Part shown: piece by piece, positions 45,114-55,120 of the stretch
Numbering within the stretch: the first letter of the stretch is position 1
Layout: each line of letters opens with the position of its first letter
Assembly (NCBI GenBank): GCA_020744425.1
Contig: JAGMUV010000020.1
Coordinates: 434,001 to 498,000, forward strand
DNA from: Dactylonectria macrodidyma
Lineage: Eukaryota > Ascomycota > Sordariomycetes > Hypocreales > Nectriaceae
Direction: 5' to 3'
Length of the DNA: 64,000 nt
Made by a program: the position numbers and the translations under genes
Notes under the pieces: generated by a model
What the model was told of the DNA's origin: nothing
Database searches by the model: none
What the model saw: the letters and a program-made list of their open reading frames with translations, nothing else

Positions 45114-47664
45114 ATGCTTTCCATCCCTAATTATACTACCCTCCAGAAGGAAGATTCCAACTCACATTCTTTCCTTCTTCCTTTTGAGCCTCATAGTTGC
45201 AAAGATATTTCTACCCAGGCCTCATTTCCCAAGTGGATAACACCAGGTGTCAACATGGAGATCTGCACCAGACCCCTCGCTACCCTGCCTGCCGATCCCA
45301 TCTTCGGCCTCAACTCGCCCGTCTCCGCCCACAATGACGCGCCTGTTTCCAAAACGTCGATATCCATTGCCTCAAAACCGAAAGTCAGCACACCCGGGCG
45401 GTTTAGAGATATAGCGGCCTCACCAACAGCCACGGCCCTGAAGGATAATGCACCCGTTCGCACAGGTTCGAGGCGAAGGGCGGCAGTCGCTTGTGTGCGA
45501 TGTCGAGCTCGCAGACTGCGTTGCAACATGACCGAGACTCTGCCGTGCGCGAGATGCCGGTGGGATGACGCTGATTGTGTGCTGCAAGATTGCCATAAGC
45601 GGAAGTGAGTTGACTCACTGTACTCCATGCATTTCTACGGCCACTCTTATTCACTCCCGACTTCCAGAAACATCGTGATACCTAATAGAAAGCCCATCAA
45701 CACACCCAGCCCACCGTCAATGCCTGTTGCGGTGATCCCGATGGTCGTCGAAAGAGACATCGGCATGGGCTGGCGAATGACTGCAACTGTCACCAAAGCG
45801 ACCGACATCTATAACTTACCCGCCTTCATACGACCTCTCCCCTTGAGCATCGACTCCGAAGATGTCACGTATCTCCAGGAAAAAGGAGCCTTGGCTCTGC
45901 CTCCTCCACAATTACGAAATGCCCTCCTCCACGCCTACGTCAACTACGTCCACCCTTACTTGCCCGTGCTGGACATTCACAATTTCCTGGCCATCATCAA
46001 TGCAGACAACCACGATTTTGGCCACACAAGCCTTCTTCTGTTCCAAGCCGTCATGTTCTCGGCCGCAGCTTTCGTTGAGATCGAACACCTGCACAATGCG
46101 GGCTATGCAGACCGGAAGTCTGCCAGACATGCTCTGTTCCAAAAGACAAAGGTACTGAAGGCTCAAAAATGTTAAATCACCTTGCGTTAAAGAGTATTTT
46201 CTAATGATGCCAAAGTTGTTGTATGAGTTCGACTACGAGTCAGACCGCCTTGTCGTGGTTCAGAGCCTACTACTCATGACTTATTGGCAAAAGATGCCTA
46301 ACGACAACAAAGATATGTGGCACTGGCTAGGCATCGCGATCTCTGTGGCCGAGACCATCGGACTCCAACGAGAACCTGTTACTGCAGGAGGGTCTCCCCG
46401 CCAGCAAAGATTGCGAAAGCGAATTTGGTGGTGCTGCGCTATGCGCGACCATCTACTTGCGCTGGGAATGCGACAGCCTAGTAGGATTCAGGCGAAACAA
46501 CGCGAAATCCAGATGCTTCAAGTTTCCGACTTCGAGATCGAGCTGTTACCAGACGAAATCACTATCCTACCTGCTGAAGGCGTCTGTCTGCGAGATATCG
46601 CGGTGCAGCAAGAGCTAGCAGCGCTTTGTGTCGCCAAAGTCCAACTCTGCGTGTGTATCGGCAACATGATTGCCGTTCAGTATCCTCCCGCCGTACAGAA
46701 CAGGGACTTTGGCTACAACACTACCGAAAGTGCTATGAAATTATCTCCCAGAACGGAGCTCAACGCGGAAAATATCAGACATTTCGATACGCAACTATTG
46801 GCATGGGTCGATTCCCTCTCGCCGGCTTGCCAGTACCGCTCTTTGACACCTCTTGATATCATGCACGGAAGAGATGTTGTCGCTCTCCATCGCACGATGC
46901 TGCACATGCTCTTCTACACGACCATGTCAGCGTTGCACCGGCCCCAACTTCTTCTACCAGAGTCTAGTGTTCCGATTTCGCAACGCCCAATCCGGGACTT
47001 TTCCCAGGTCCGAGTTCGAATGGCAGCTCAGTGCGTGTCAAGAATGGCCAACGAGCTGCAGACGCTTGGTCTTGACAAGTATCTGCCCGCCACCGGGGTA
47101 ACGGTGATCCTTTTCGCCATGATCATTAACCTGCAAGATATGAAGAATTCTGTCAGAAGCGTGCGTCACACCGGCAGGCGCTGCTTTTACGAATGCCTGC
47201 GCGTGCTAGAAAAGCTCCGCAATGTGTACGACAATGCAGATTGGGCCACTGCAATCTTAGATGCGGCACTGAGCACATCGGGCGCCTACATTGATCCCCA
47301 ATCCGGCTTCATACAGCAGAGTGCTCCATCACCCAACCATTTCCAAAAACCCAGGCAGGATGTTTCACCGGGGCCTAGGCAAGACAACCCATTCGCATCT
47401 ATGGTGCCTTGGCAGGATGATTTTCAATGGCTTACAGACTCGGCTTCATCATTGCCAGTATCTGCGACTGAGAATATGAACTCGAGTCCCGCAAGTTCAA
47501 CGCCAGACATTGAGACAACATTCCATCTACCTGAGTCATTGAGCACCGGGCCTTTGCAAGACCTGGAAGAAATAGACTGGAGCGTTGTATTGGAAGATCT
47601 AACAGAGGCAGACCACGGGTGTAAGCTATTTGATGAGCTTAAACCAGGTCCGAGTGAGATTTGA
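45114..47664 (+). CDS. Zn2Cys6 transcription factor, cutinase-factor-1-beta-like
   Basis: Model: join(45114..45604,45668..46151,46216..47664), 807 residues. After a long Ser/Thr/Pro-rich leader the zinc cluster ACVRCRARRLRCNMTETLPC..C.....C spans about residues 125-155. The middle domain includes LLHAYVNYVHPYLPVLDIHNF, LLYEFDYESDRLVVVQSLLL and DMWHWLGIAISVAETIGLQRE, which I know from the cutinase transcription factor 1 beta group (regulators of cutinase, lipase and fatty-acid genes). The C-terminus is acidic and aromatic (LEEIDWSVVLEDL), a possible activation domain. Both introns have good ends and keep frame. The target genes in this strain are unknown. Confidence 0.88.
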
Positions 47665-47958
47665 TAGCTGCATCAAGATGAGAATGAGACATTCAATCAG
47701 AAGAGATTGGATTATTGTCTGTCCTGGGGATTTATGGCGCTCCGCAGAGCTACTGGCCTTGGATTATGTACCTACCATAGTCTGTCACAACTTGCCATGA
47801 ATAATGGATAATTCGTTTCATTCCAAATTCTCTCTCGGGTGTTGCAAATGTTGTTTAGTATAAGACTGTGGATTCGGTGCGAGATCTAGGGTACCTAGTT
47901 GTAATGTCTTGATGACTTGCTGGGGGCCTACCTCACATGAGATGGCCGGAGACAACGG

Positions 47959-47986
47959 GGGACAACAAGGGGCAGCTTGTTGTCCC
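47959..47986. repeat. Perfect 11-bp inverted repeat with 6-base loop
   Basis: GGGACAACAAG at 47959-47969 pairs exactly with CTTGTTGTCCC at 47976-47986. The right arm is also the first unit of the adjoining minisatellite. It could form a hairpin; no transcript evidence is available. Confidence 0.7.
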
Positions 47987-48184
47987 TTGCTGTCCCTTGC
48001 TGTCCCCTTGCTGTCCTCTTGCTGTCCCCTTGCTGTCCTCTTGCTGTCCCCTTGCTGTCCTCTTGCTGTCCTCTTGCTGTCCCCTTGCTGTCCCCTTGCT
48101 GTCCCCTTGCTGTCCCCTTGCTGTCCCCTTGCTGTCCCCTTGCTGTCCCCTTGCTGTCCCCTTGCTGTCCCCTTGCTGTCCTTG
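47976..48184 (+). repeat. Minisatellite, 12-bp unit CTTGCTGTCCCC, about 17 copies
   Basis: Tandem CTTGCTGTCCCC, with CTTGCTGTCCTC variants in the first half and a homogeneous run in the second half. Because the unit is a multiple of three, long open frames cross it in several frames on both strands; these are artefacts of the repeat. The array ends exactly where the inverted motif pair at 48182 begins. Confidence 0.95.
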
Positions 48185-48291
48185 CACTGCAATTTTAACG
48201 TATCCAAGGCAAGCCAGGCGCTTGACAGGCCAGAAGGCCTTGGAAGCTTACTTGTTCGGCTTGTTTGAGATACGCTAAGATTGCAGTGCAA
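48182..48291. mobile_element. 110-bp element bounded by inverted copies of the CACTGCAATTTTA motif
   Basis: The first 23 bases (TTGCACTGCAATTTTAACG...) and the reverse complement of the last 23 (...ACGCTAAGATTGCAGTGCAA) match at 21 positions. The interior is about 64 bases and non-coding. I see no clear target-site duplication. It is the shortest example showing that the dispersed motif can act as paired terminal repeats. Confidence 0.6.
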
Positions 48292-48932
48292 AAATGGCGA
48301 AAATGGTGAAGGCAGAGAAGGCGACCCATGCTCCAATAGATCTTGTGAGGCATCTAGCTTGCTTTAGATACACTAAAATTGCAGTGAAGGGAAAGTAAGG
48401 GCAGTTCAACTCCCCGGCTTTAGTTGCCTTAACTGGTTCTCTATTCCAACTTGGTCAGGCTAATCATACTTGTGGGGCCTAGTTTCAGCAGTCCCCGTGG
48501 AAGCAAGCACCTGTTGTGAGTAAGATGGGGAGAGATATGAAGCGCCCTCGCGCCCTTGTCCGTCACCTCTTGCTGCAAAAGCAATACGCCGAATCTAGAA
48601 ATGTCTGTCGTGTGCGCTTGGAGGTAGCGTTCCTCTTAATTTTCTTAGGACACTTTGACAAACAATGGCGAAAGAACGAAATATTACCTGCGTGGGCAGT
48701 GGCGGTTGGCATTCGCTCATGACCTTAGATTATGTACCAGCTATGAAATCTATCTTCATTTCATATGGACAACTGATAATGTATTTCACCTGCATTGCAC
48801 TTTGACATGTTGCCAGTGTTGTTTGGTAAATATGAACTGTAGATGTGGTGCGAGATCTAGGGTAGTTGTGGTGTCTTGTCAGGCCAGCAGATTCGCCCCT
48901 GTAACTGCTTTTGATACGCTAAACTTGCAGTG
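48273..48932 (+). repeat. Block B: dispersed GCTAAAATTGCAGTG motif copies
   Basis: Plus-strand copies end at about 48288, 48386 and 48932, each preceded by GATACGCTAA/GATACACTAA-type context. A minus-strand copy begins at 48186. The rest of 48390-49020 has no recognised gene; the last copy lies only 92 bases before the HET gene start. Confidence 0.75.
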
Positions 48933-49023
48933 AAGCGACGATTAGCCAACGTAAAATGCCTCTCCACCCATCACCACCTTTTTCCTTCCCTGCCCATCGA
49001 GATTTGATGACACCGAATCCAGA

Positions 49024-51249
49024 ATGCTCTGTCGCGCGTGCTCGGAAATAACATTTCCTTCAGTCATCACTGGACATCCAAACAAGCGCTTTCACTCTTT
49101 GCACCAAAGCCATGATGCGTTAGCCGATGCCCTTGCCCTTGGCTGTGACCTGTGTCTGCTGATAGCTGGGAAACTCGATCACACTGAAAGTCACAGCGAC
49201 ATTTGTTATCTTCTGGACGCCTACGTGGTTCTCATATGCTCATGCAGGGAGCCGTGGCTTGGCAACAACCCATGTGTTGAGAAACTTTCCTCCATCAGCG
49301 TTGCGACGCGCCGAGGCAATATTGTCCTCCAGATAATCGAGCCCATTCCAGGTTAGAAGCCTCAGAACTGGCACAATGTGATTAGAAAGGTTCCAATATT
49401 TCGTCTCATAGATAAATATGCTTTCCTCTACGCCGATCCGCCTAGACTCGGACCAAAGCTGAGATCACACACGTCGGCTAAGGCTGAGCCTCAGAGAAAA
49501 CGGCAGCGGAGGCTCGCCCAGTATTCTCAACCAACGTCGTCAGAGGATGAATCGCCCCAAGGTCATGATATGTCCACTGGATCAACTAAAAACTTCGAGC
49601 TGGCTCAGATATGGCTCGACCAATGCCATGATCACCATTCACATTGCAAGGTCAATCAAAGCTCCGCAACGAGCAATCCACTACCGACACGACTCATCAA
49701 CGTCGAGCAAGCCGAGAGACCATTTCTTGAAGAGACCAACGCCCGCACAAAAGGGCAATATGTGGCTCTGAGCTACGCTTGGGGCGAGGGGAAACGGGTT
49801 CTCACAGAAAAGAAAAACTACAAAGCGCATCAGAAATGCCTTCCCTTGAGAGGCCTACCCAAAACCTTTGCAGATGCTATCAAGGTCACGCAAGCACTGA
49901 AGTACAAGTATATATGGATTGACGCCTTCTGCATCATCCAATATGACGAAAAGGATCTCGGCAGGGAGCTACCTAAAATGGGAGACATCTATCGCTATGC
50001 TGACTTTACCATCTATTCCGAGGGTGCTGAGAGCTCTCACACAGGCATCTTCGTCACTCGAGATTCTCGCCTCTACCGACCGTGTAAAGTACCCTTAGCC
50101 ATCACCACGAGTAAGGGCATCAGCAAAGGCGAGGTGACCGTTGCTACTACCTGGAATGGTCAGGATTACCTCAAAAGCCGAGGTTGGGTTCTACAAGAAC
50201 GAGTGCTTTCGTCTCGTTGCTTGATATTCGGCCAGCAGATGGCCTGGGCTTGTACAATGGGTCACGCGCAAGAGACACGCCCGGTGATGCAGCTGAAGCA
50301 GCCCCTTCCGCAAAGTAGCACCACCTGGGTCCCAGAAAGAATGAGGCTGTCTCTGTATGCCGCAACGACGGTACCTAGCGGCCTGGGTGACGTCCAACGC
50401 TCAAGAAGCCATTTCGACATCTGGTACACCATGCTTGAGGAATATGGTGATAAGGAGCTGAGCTTCGAAAAAGATAATATCCCAGCTCTATCTGGACTGG
50501 CGGCATTGTTTCACAAAGCCCACAACACCACATACCTTGGCGGACTATGGAAAGAAGATCTACACCGTGGGCTCGCCTGGTATGTCGGCCTGAACGACGA
50601 GCGCCCTGTTTGCGATAAGGAAACTGGGCCTTCTTGGTCATGGGCTTCTGTGGGTAAAGTCAGAATCAAGTTTCGGTCATGGAGACGCACTTTAGGGTTG
50701 CTTCAGGGTACTGGTGCCGACGTCCTCGGGGTAACCTACGATGTGAGTGGCCTGATAAACCCGTATGGACTTGTTGAAGATGGAAGCATCAATCTCAGTG
50801 CTCCGCTACGGCAAGCCGTTCTCGAGTACACATCCGACTACGCCGAGTCAAGGCTAGAGAAGTGTTACGGTGGATCAAGTCCCCTCTTTGATGGAATTGA
50901 CGCCAGAGAGTCACCACGATACCCTGCCCTTCTATTGCAGTACGACACTCGCCAGCCAGTAGCAGAGGTTGCACTGGATCGACCATTTCATTCAACGCCT
51001 GGCGCAGGAACATTGGCTGCAGCTTCCGTCTCGAGAGTGGAAGTATGGTGCTTGCTATTGCACGTTCAAGAAGCTCGAGGTGGGAGTCATGGGACTCTCT
51101 TGGTTCTGGAACGAGACAAAAAAGATTCGAAAGCCTTCAAACGTCTGGGGCTTGGGTTTCTCGAAGAAAAGTACTGGCCGTGGTTCGGGCTTCAGAGCGA
51201 GAGTGTCAATGCGAAACCGTTAATGAAGGAGAAGGTGAAAATTACGTAG
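49024..51249 (+). CDS. HET-domain (heterokaryon incompatibility) protein
   Basis: Model: join(49024..49351,49412..51249), 721 residues. The 60-nt intron is GTTAGA...CATAG. The HET domain spans about residues 226-380: YVALSYAWGEG, LPKTFADAIKVTQALKYKYI, WIDAFCIIQYDEKD, MGDIYRYADFTIYSEGAESS and later RGWVLQERVLSSRCLIFG. A Cys-rich N-terminus (MLCRACSEI...LGCDLCLLI) precedes a basic RKRQRR stretch that might be a nuclear signal. HET domains trigger cell death after fusion of unlike hyphae, by family knowledge. The gene is convergent with the SNF2 helicase (175 bases between stops) and has motif-block copies just upstream. Confidence 0.88.
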
Positions 51250-51424
51250 TAGAATGCGAGTATTCGTGGTGGTATTCGACCTCGATATAGGTCTCATAAT
51301 TTGTTGACCGGGGTTACATGTGGAAGCACTTCAAAGTCACTACATGCTTCTAACTAATAAGAGACTTATAAATAAAAACATGCATAAAAAGGCCACACCA
51401 ATGACTGCAAACACCATAAGCGTT

Positions 51425-54400
51425 TTATTCAATGTTGCGCCCTCCCTCCGCCGACCTGACGAACCCGGCGTTCGCAGCCCGTTTCTTCTTCACTTGCTGT
51501 GACTTCATTTCCTGTTCTCTGGTTAGCTATACATGGGTCTCTCTATGACCCGCAGTATCCCAAAGCTGTTCAATACATACCTGCTCGATAGTCCCAGTCA
51601 TCATGTATCGCGTGACGATGACCTTGTCCCTTTGCCGAAGACGGATAGCTCGTGCGATAGCCTGGTTTTCCACGCTTGGATTCCACTGGAGCTCGACAAT
51701 GAAGATACGGCTCGCCGCAGTGAGGTTCAGTCTGAGGTATGTTAGTTGAATGCCAGTTGGAAACTGGCCGCCTCAGTCCTTACCCGAATGCACCAATGCC
51801 CGTCGTCATCAACATGATCTGAGCACCACTCGGCCGCGAGAACCGATCAAGGATTTGTTGTCTCTTCGACATGAGGCACTCTCCGTCGACTCGCAGGAAT
51901 TTAATATTTTCTCTCTTGAGATAGACTTCAATGAGATCCAGAGTTCGAGTCCAGCAGGAAAAGATGATACTGCCAAGGTCAGTTGCTGTACGAGGTAAGT
52001 AATGCTCTCGCTCACCTTTTAATTTTCCTCGGTCTGCCATCTTCTGTCATCCCAGACTCCCCCAGTGTCTCCTTTACGTCTTGTACTAGAGCCGTCATCT
52101 TTGTGGAGTAGCCTTCGAGATTGAAATAGGCATCATCAACTCCATCTCCATCGACGTCTTGCATTACCACATCTTGCCTCTCATCTACGCCTCCTACAGT
52201 GAGACTAGAATCAGTTTTGCGTAGCGATTTGCGAGACATGTCGCACAGCGGACAGTGTTTCAGGGGCCCTGTCGAAGCCTGACTACCATCGAGACCATCC
52301 AAACAGTCCCGACAAAGGATATGAGCACACTTTTCGACAAAGTCGCTCTGCGCGTTGTTTGAATTGATGATGGGCCTCGGTTGACCGCAACCAGCACATA
52401 TTCTTTCTGCATTGAGGCCCAGCTCGGCCAGAAAGGCTTCCTTTTCGTCTTGAATACTCTGGGTCTTTCGCTTCCACGCAAAGAGCTTCTGATGCGTGCC
52501 GTGGTTGCATAGGATTCGAAGCTGAAGATGGGCCTGGAATAGGCCGAATTTGTTCCGAATGTCGTGCTCGCCAACCTGCTGGCGAATATAGCGATCCAGA
52601 ATCTCGGTCGTCTTATTATACTGACTTCGCTCGCGAGGGCTTAGCTCAAGTTCTCGAATTCGTTCTTCCTGACCTGGTAAATCCAGGATATCCTTAGTTC
52701 GCCTGAGAACAAGCGAGTCGTAGAGCATGACAAGCCTCTCCTTGGCAACGGGATTCTGTTGCTCAAAAGGGAAAACAAGGTACACGCGAAACTTAGCCAT
52801 AGTGTGAAATTGCTCCGCTTTGAGAAAGACAAACAGGGCGCCGATGTCCTCGAGCTTGTTCTGAATCGGTGTTCCAGTGAGACACCATCTGGACCTGGCG
52901 GTTAGACCTGCGCAGGCGCGATGAAAGCTCGTTGCTGGACGACGAATGTTGTGCGCTGAGGAGACTTAGTAGGCAAATTAGAGCACCTGGCATGTCGAAT
53001 TGAACGCACCTTCATCCAAGACAACTCTAAACCAACCTATACTATGCAGTATGCTCTGTGGCTTTTTCTTTGAGAAGAAATCTGTGGCTAGCGTCTTGTA
53101 CGTCGTCAACACAATGTCGGCTTGGGACAGGACGCCGGCTCTTCGTTCCCTGCCATCCCCGTGATATTTGATGACCTTTACGGCGTCGCCAAGATGCCTG
53201 CGAAAATTCATCGTTATTGGAAGTCATTCAGCTTTGGCAAAGAAAGACAACTTACATTTCGATCTCCTTAATCCAGCTGTTTATGATCACTACACCTTTG
53301 TCAGCAGGTGACCCGTAGTGCTGGATTCATGCTCCTCACAAGCCGAAGGGACTATGATAAGGGTAGAATGAGCGTAAGTTTGAATCCCAGAGTGGATGAG
53401 TTCTTCGTTCCCACTTTCCTTTGCCCAGGGTATCCCCTCTTCGATGGTTTTAATGATAAGCGCAAGGATCGAAAGAGTTTTCCCCATGCCCATCTCATCG
53501 GCAAGGACGCCGCCGCCCCGCTCTGGAGGTTGTACAACGCTTCGTGAGTTGGTGATGCGATGGAAAAACCTAAGTCAAGTCATTAGCGCATATATTCGAT
53601 GGACTGCAAGAGATGTATACTATGTACATCTCAGTGCCTTCGATGACACGGGGTTCCCAAAGTCGAAATTCTTCCGGTATCTGGCCAGATTCTCGCTGCA
53701 GCATGAATGCAAGGCCTTTTTCTTGGTGCCTGTATCTACTCAGCGGGGTCAGGTGGCAGGCAAAAAGACCAGAACTTACTCCAACAGTTTCGTTCGCAAT
53801 CTACGGTCTCCTTCGACTCGCTCAAGTTCAGCGGCTCGATGTGTAGATTGTTGTACCTCGGAGACCATCTCCATGACGTCGACATTTGCCCGCTCTGGAT
53901 TCAAGAGTTCTCTCTCAAGCTCCTCGAATCGTTCTGAACCTTCCAGGTCAGGGAATCGAATTTCATGAGGGTTAACGTATTTGAATCCTCTCTTAGCGTA
54001 GTCTGGCTTTTGCAGCCAGACCTTCCTAGCTGTGAGTTTTTCTCCCACCTCGTCCCCCCGATCGCGCGGGCCGTAGATGTTGATGTCGACATGGACAATG
54101 GCGTCTCCGTGTTTGGTCACCTTTCGTATCTTCCGGAATATGGCATAAGTTGATGCGACAGCTTCAAAGTCAAGGTCAAGATTGCCAAGCCCCAGTAGTA
54201 AAGAAATTACTTCCGTGACATTGCCTCGCGGATGTCCGAATTCGGTCCCGCTGGGGAGGAGCAGCATGACATGATCGGTTTTGTGCTTCAGAGTGAGCCT
54301 GTTTATGCCTCCCTGGGACCCTTCGGAACGGTTGAGTTGATCTAGAAGGCTAGACATGTCACCTACTACCAGTTTCACATCTACGTTGTGGATCTAGTTA

Positions 54401-54972
54401 GTTGTTGATGTTAGTGATCTGTCGGCATGACTAAGTTGGCGTGATGCAACGCAATTGCCAGGGCCAGGGAAACACATCGTACCATGCCGTAACAAACCTG
54501 CTCATCTTCGTGGCTGATATCAACAACCAACGCTGGGTCAATTTCCCCATGCGGAATTGACTCAGCAGACCATTCCATATTGTCCCCATTGGCTGCAACA
54601 TACTGGTCATGAGAATGATGTTCAGAGTGTGTAGACGTGGAGTGATGGTCTGTGACTGTGTGCGCCCAAGTTGTCATTCCTGGCTGAATGTCGTCCAAAG
54701 CATTGTCGATCACCTCTGCCATAGCAGAACTGTTTCCGGAGAGACCCTCATCGCCAATGGGTTCTGGGATGAGTTGCTCGAGCCAATTGTCGAACTGAGG
54801 GTCATCCAACGATGGAGCACTAGAGTACGATTTTAGTGAACGTTCCCGTCCAACCGCCTGTGAATATGATCAGAGTCACCTACTTGTAGGCAGGGTTAAA
54901 GAGATGAGAGCCATCATAGGCCACAGCATGAGGTGGATCGTTTTCCTGGTTCAATATCGCGGATAGAGACAT
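51425..54972 (-). CDS. SNF2-family ATPase with RING finger (RAD5/HLTF-like)
   Basis: Eleven exons, complement(join(51425..51511,51581..51731,51784..51969,52016..52955,53010..53197,53256..53289,53340..53569,53628..53729,53780..54393,54498..54819,54884..54972)), 980 residues. An acidic N-terminus is followed by a RAD5-type region (IVHVDINIYGPRD, VWLQKPDYAKRGFKYVNPHE). The helicase core has Walker A DEMGMGKT (about 400-407), DEAH (525-528, split by an intron) and LTGTPIQNKLEDIGALF. A C3HC4-like RING (CAGCG...CAHILCRDC...CPLC, about 713-760) is inserted, then the C-lobe with FLRVDGECLMSKRQQIL and GLNLTAASR, VELQWNPSVENQAIARAIR. By family knowledge it would be a DNA-dependent ATPase and ubiquitin ligase in replication-stress repair or chromatin remodelling. 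Divergent members are common in fungal accessory regions. Confidence 0.88.
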
Positions 54973-55120
54973 TGCTCCTACTACTGACTAGTTGGAAAGC
55001 GATACGTGGGATGTTGTTTGCACAGCCTTGAGTGTTTGAGAAAGCTAAGAGAGCATGCCTAGGTGGCGAGCTTGACCAAATTGAGGCTTGGCTTGTGGCA
55101 TGCGGTGGCAGTGGCGGTGG

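Noticed and set aside
47818..48336. Long open frames on both strands over the minisatellite
   Set aside because: The 12-bp unit keeps all frames open; the products are pure 4-residue repeats without other support.
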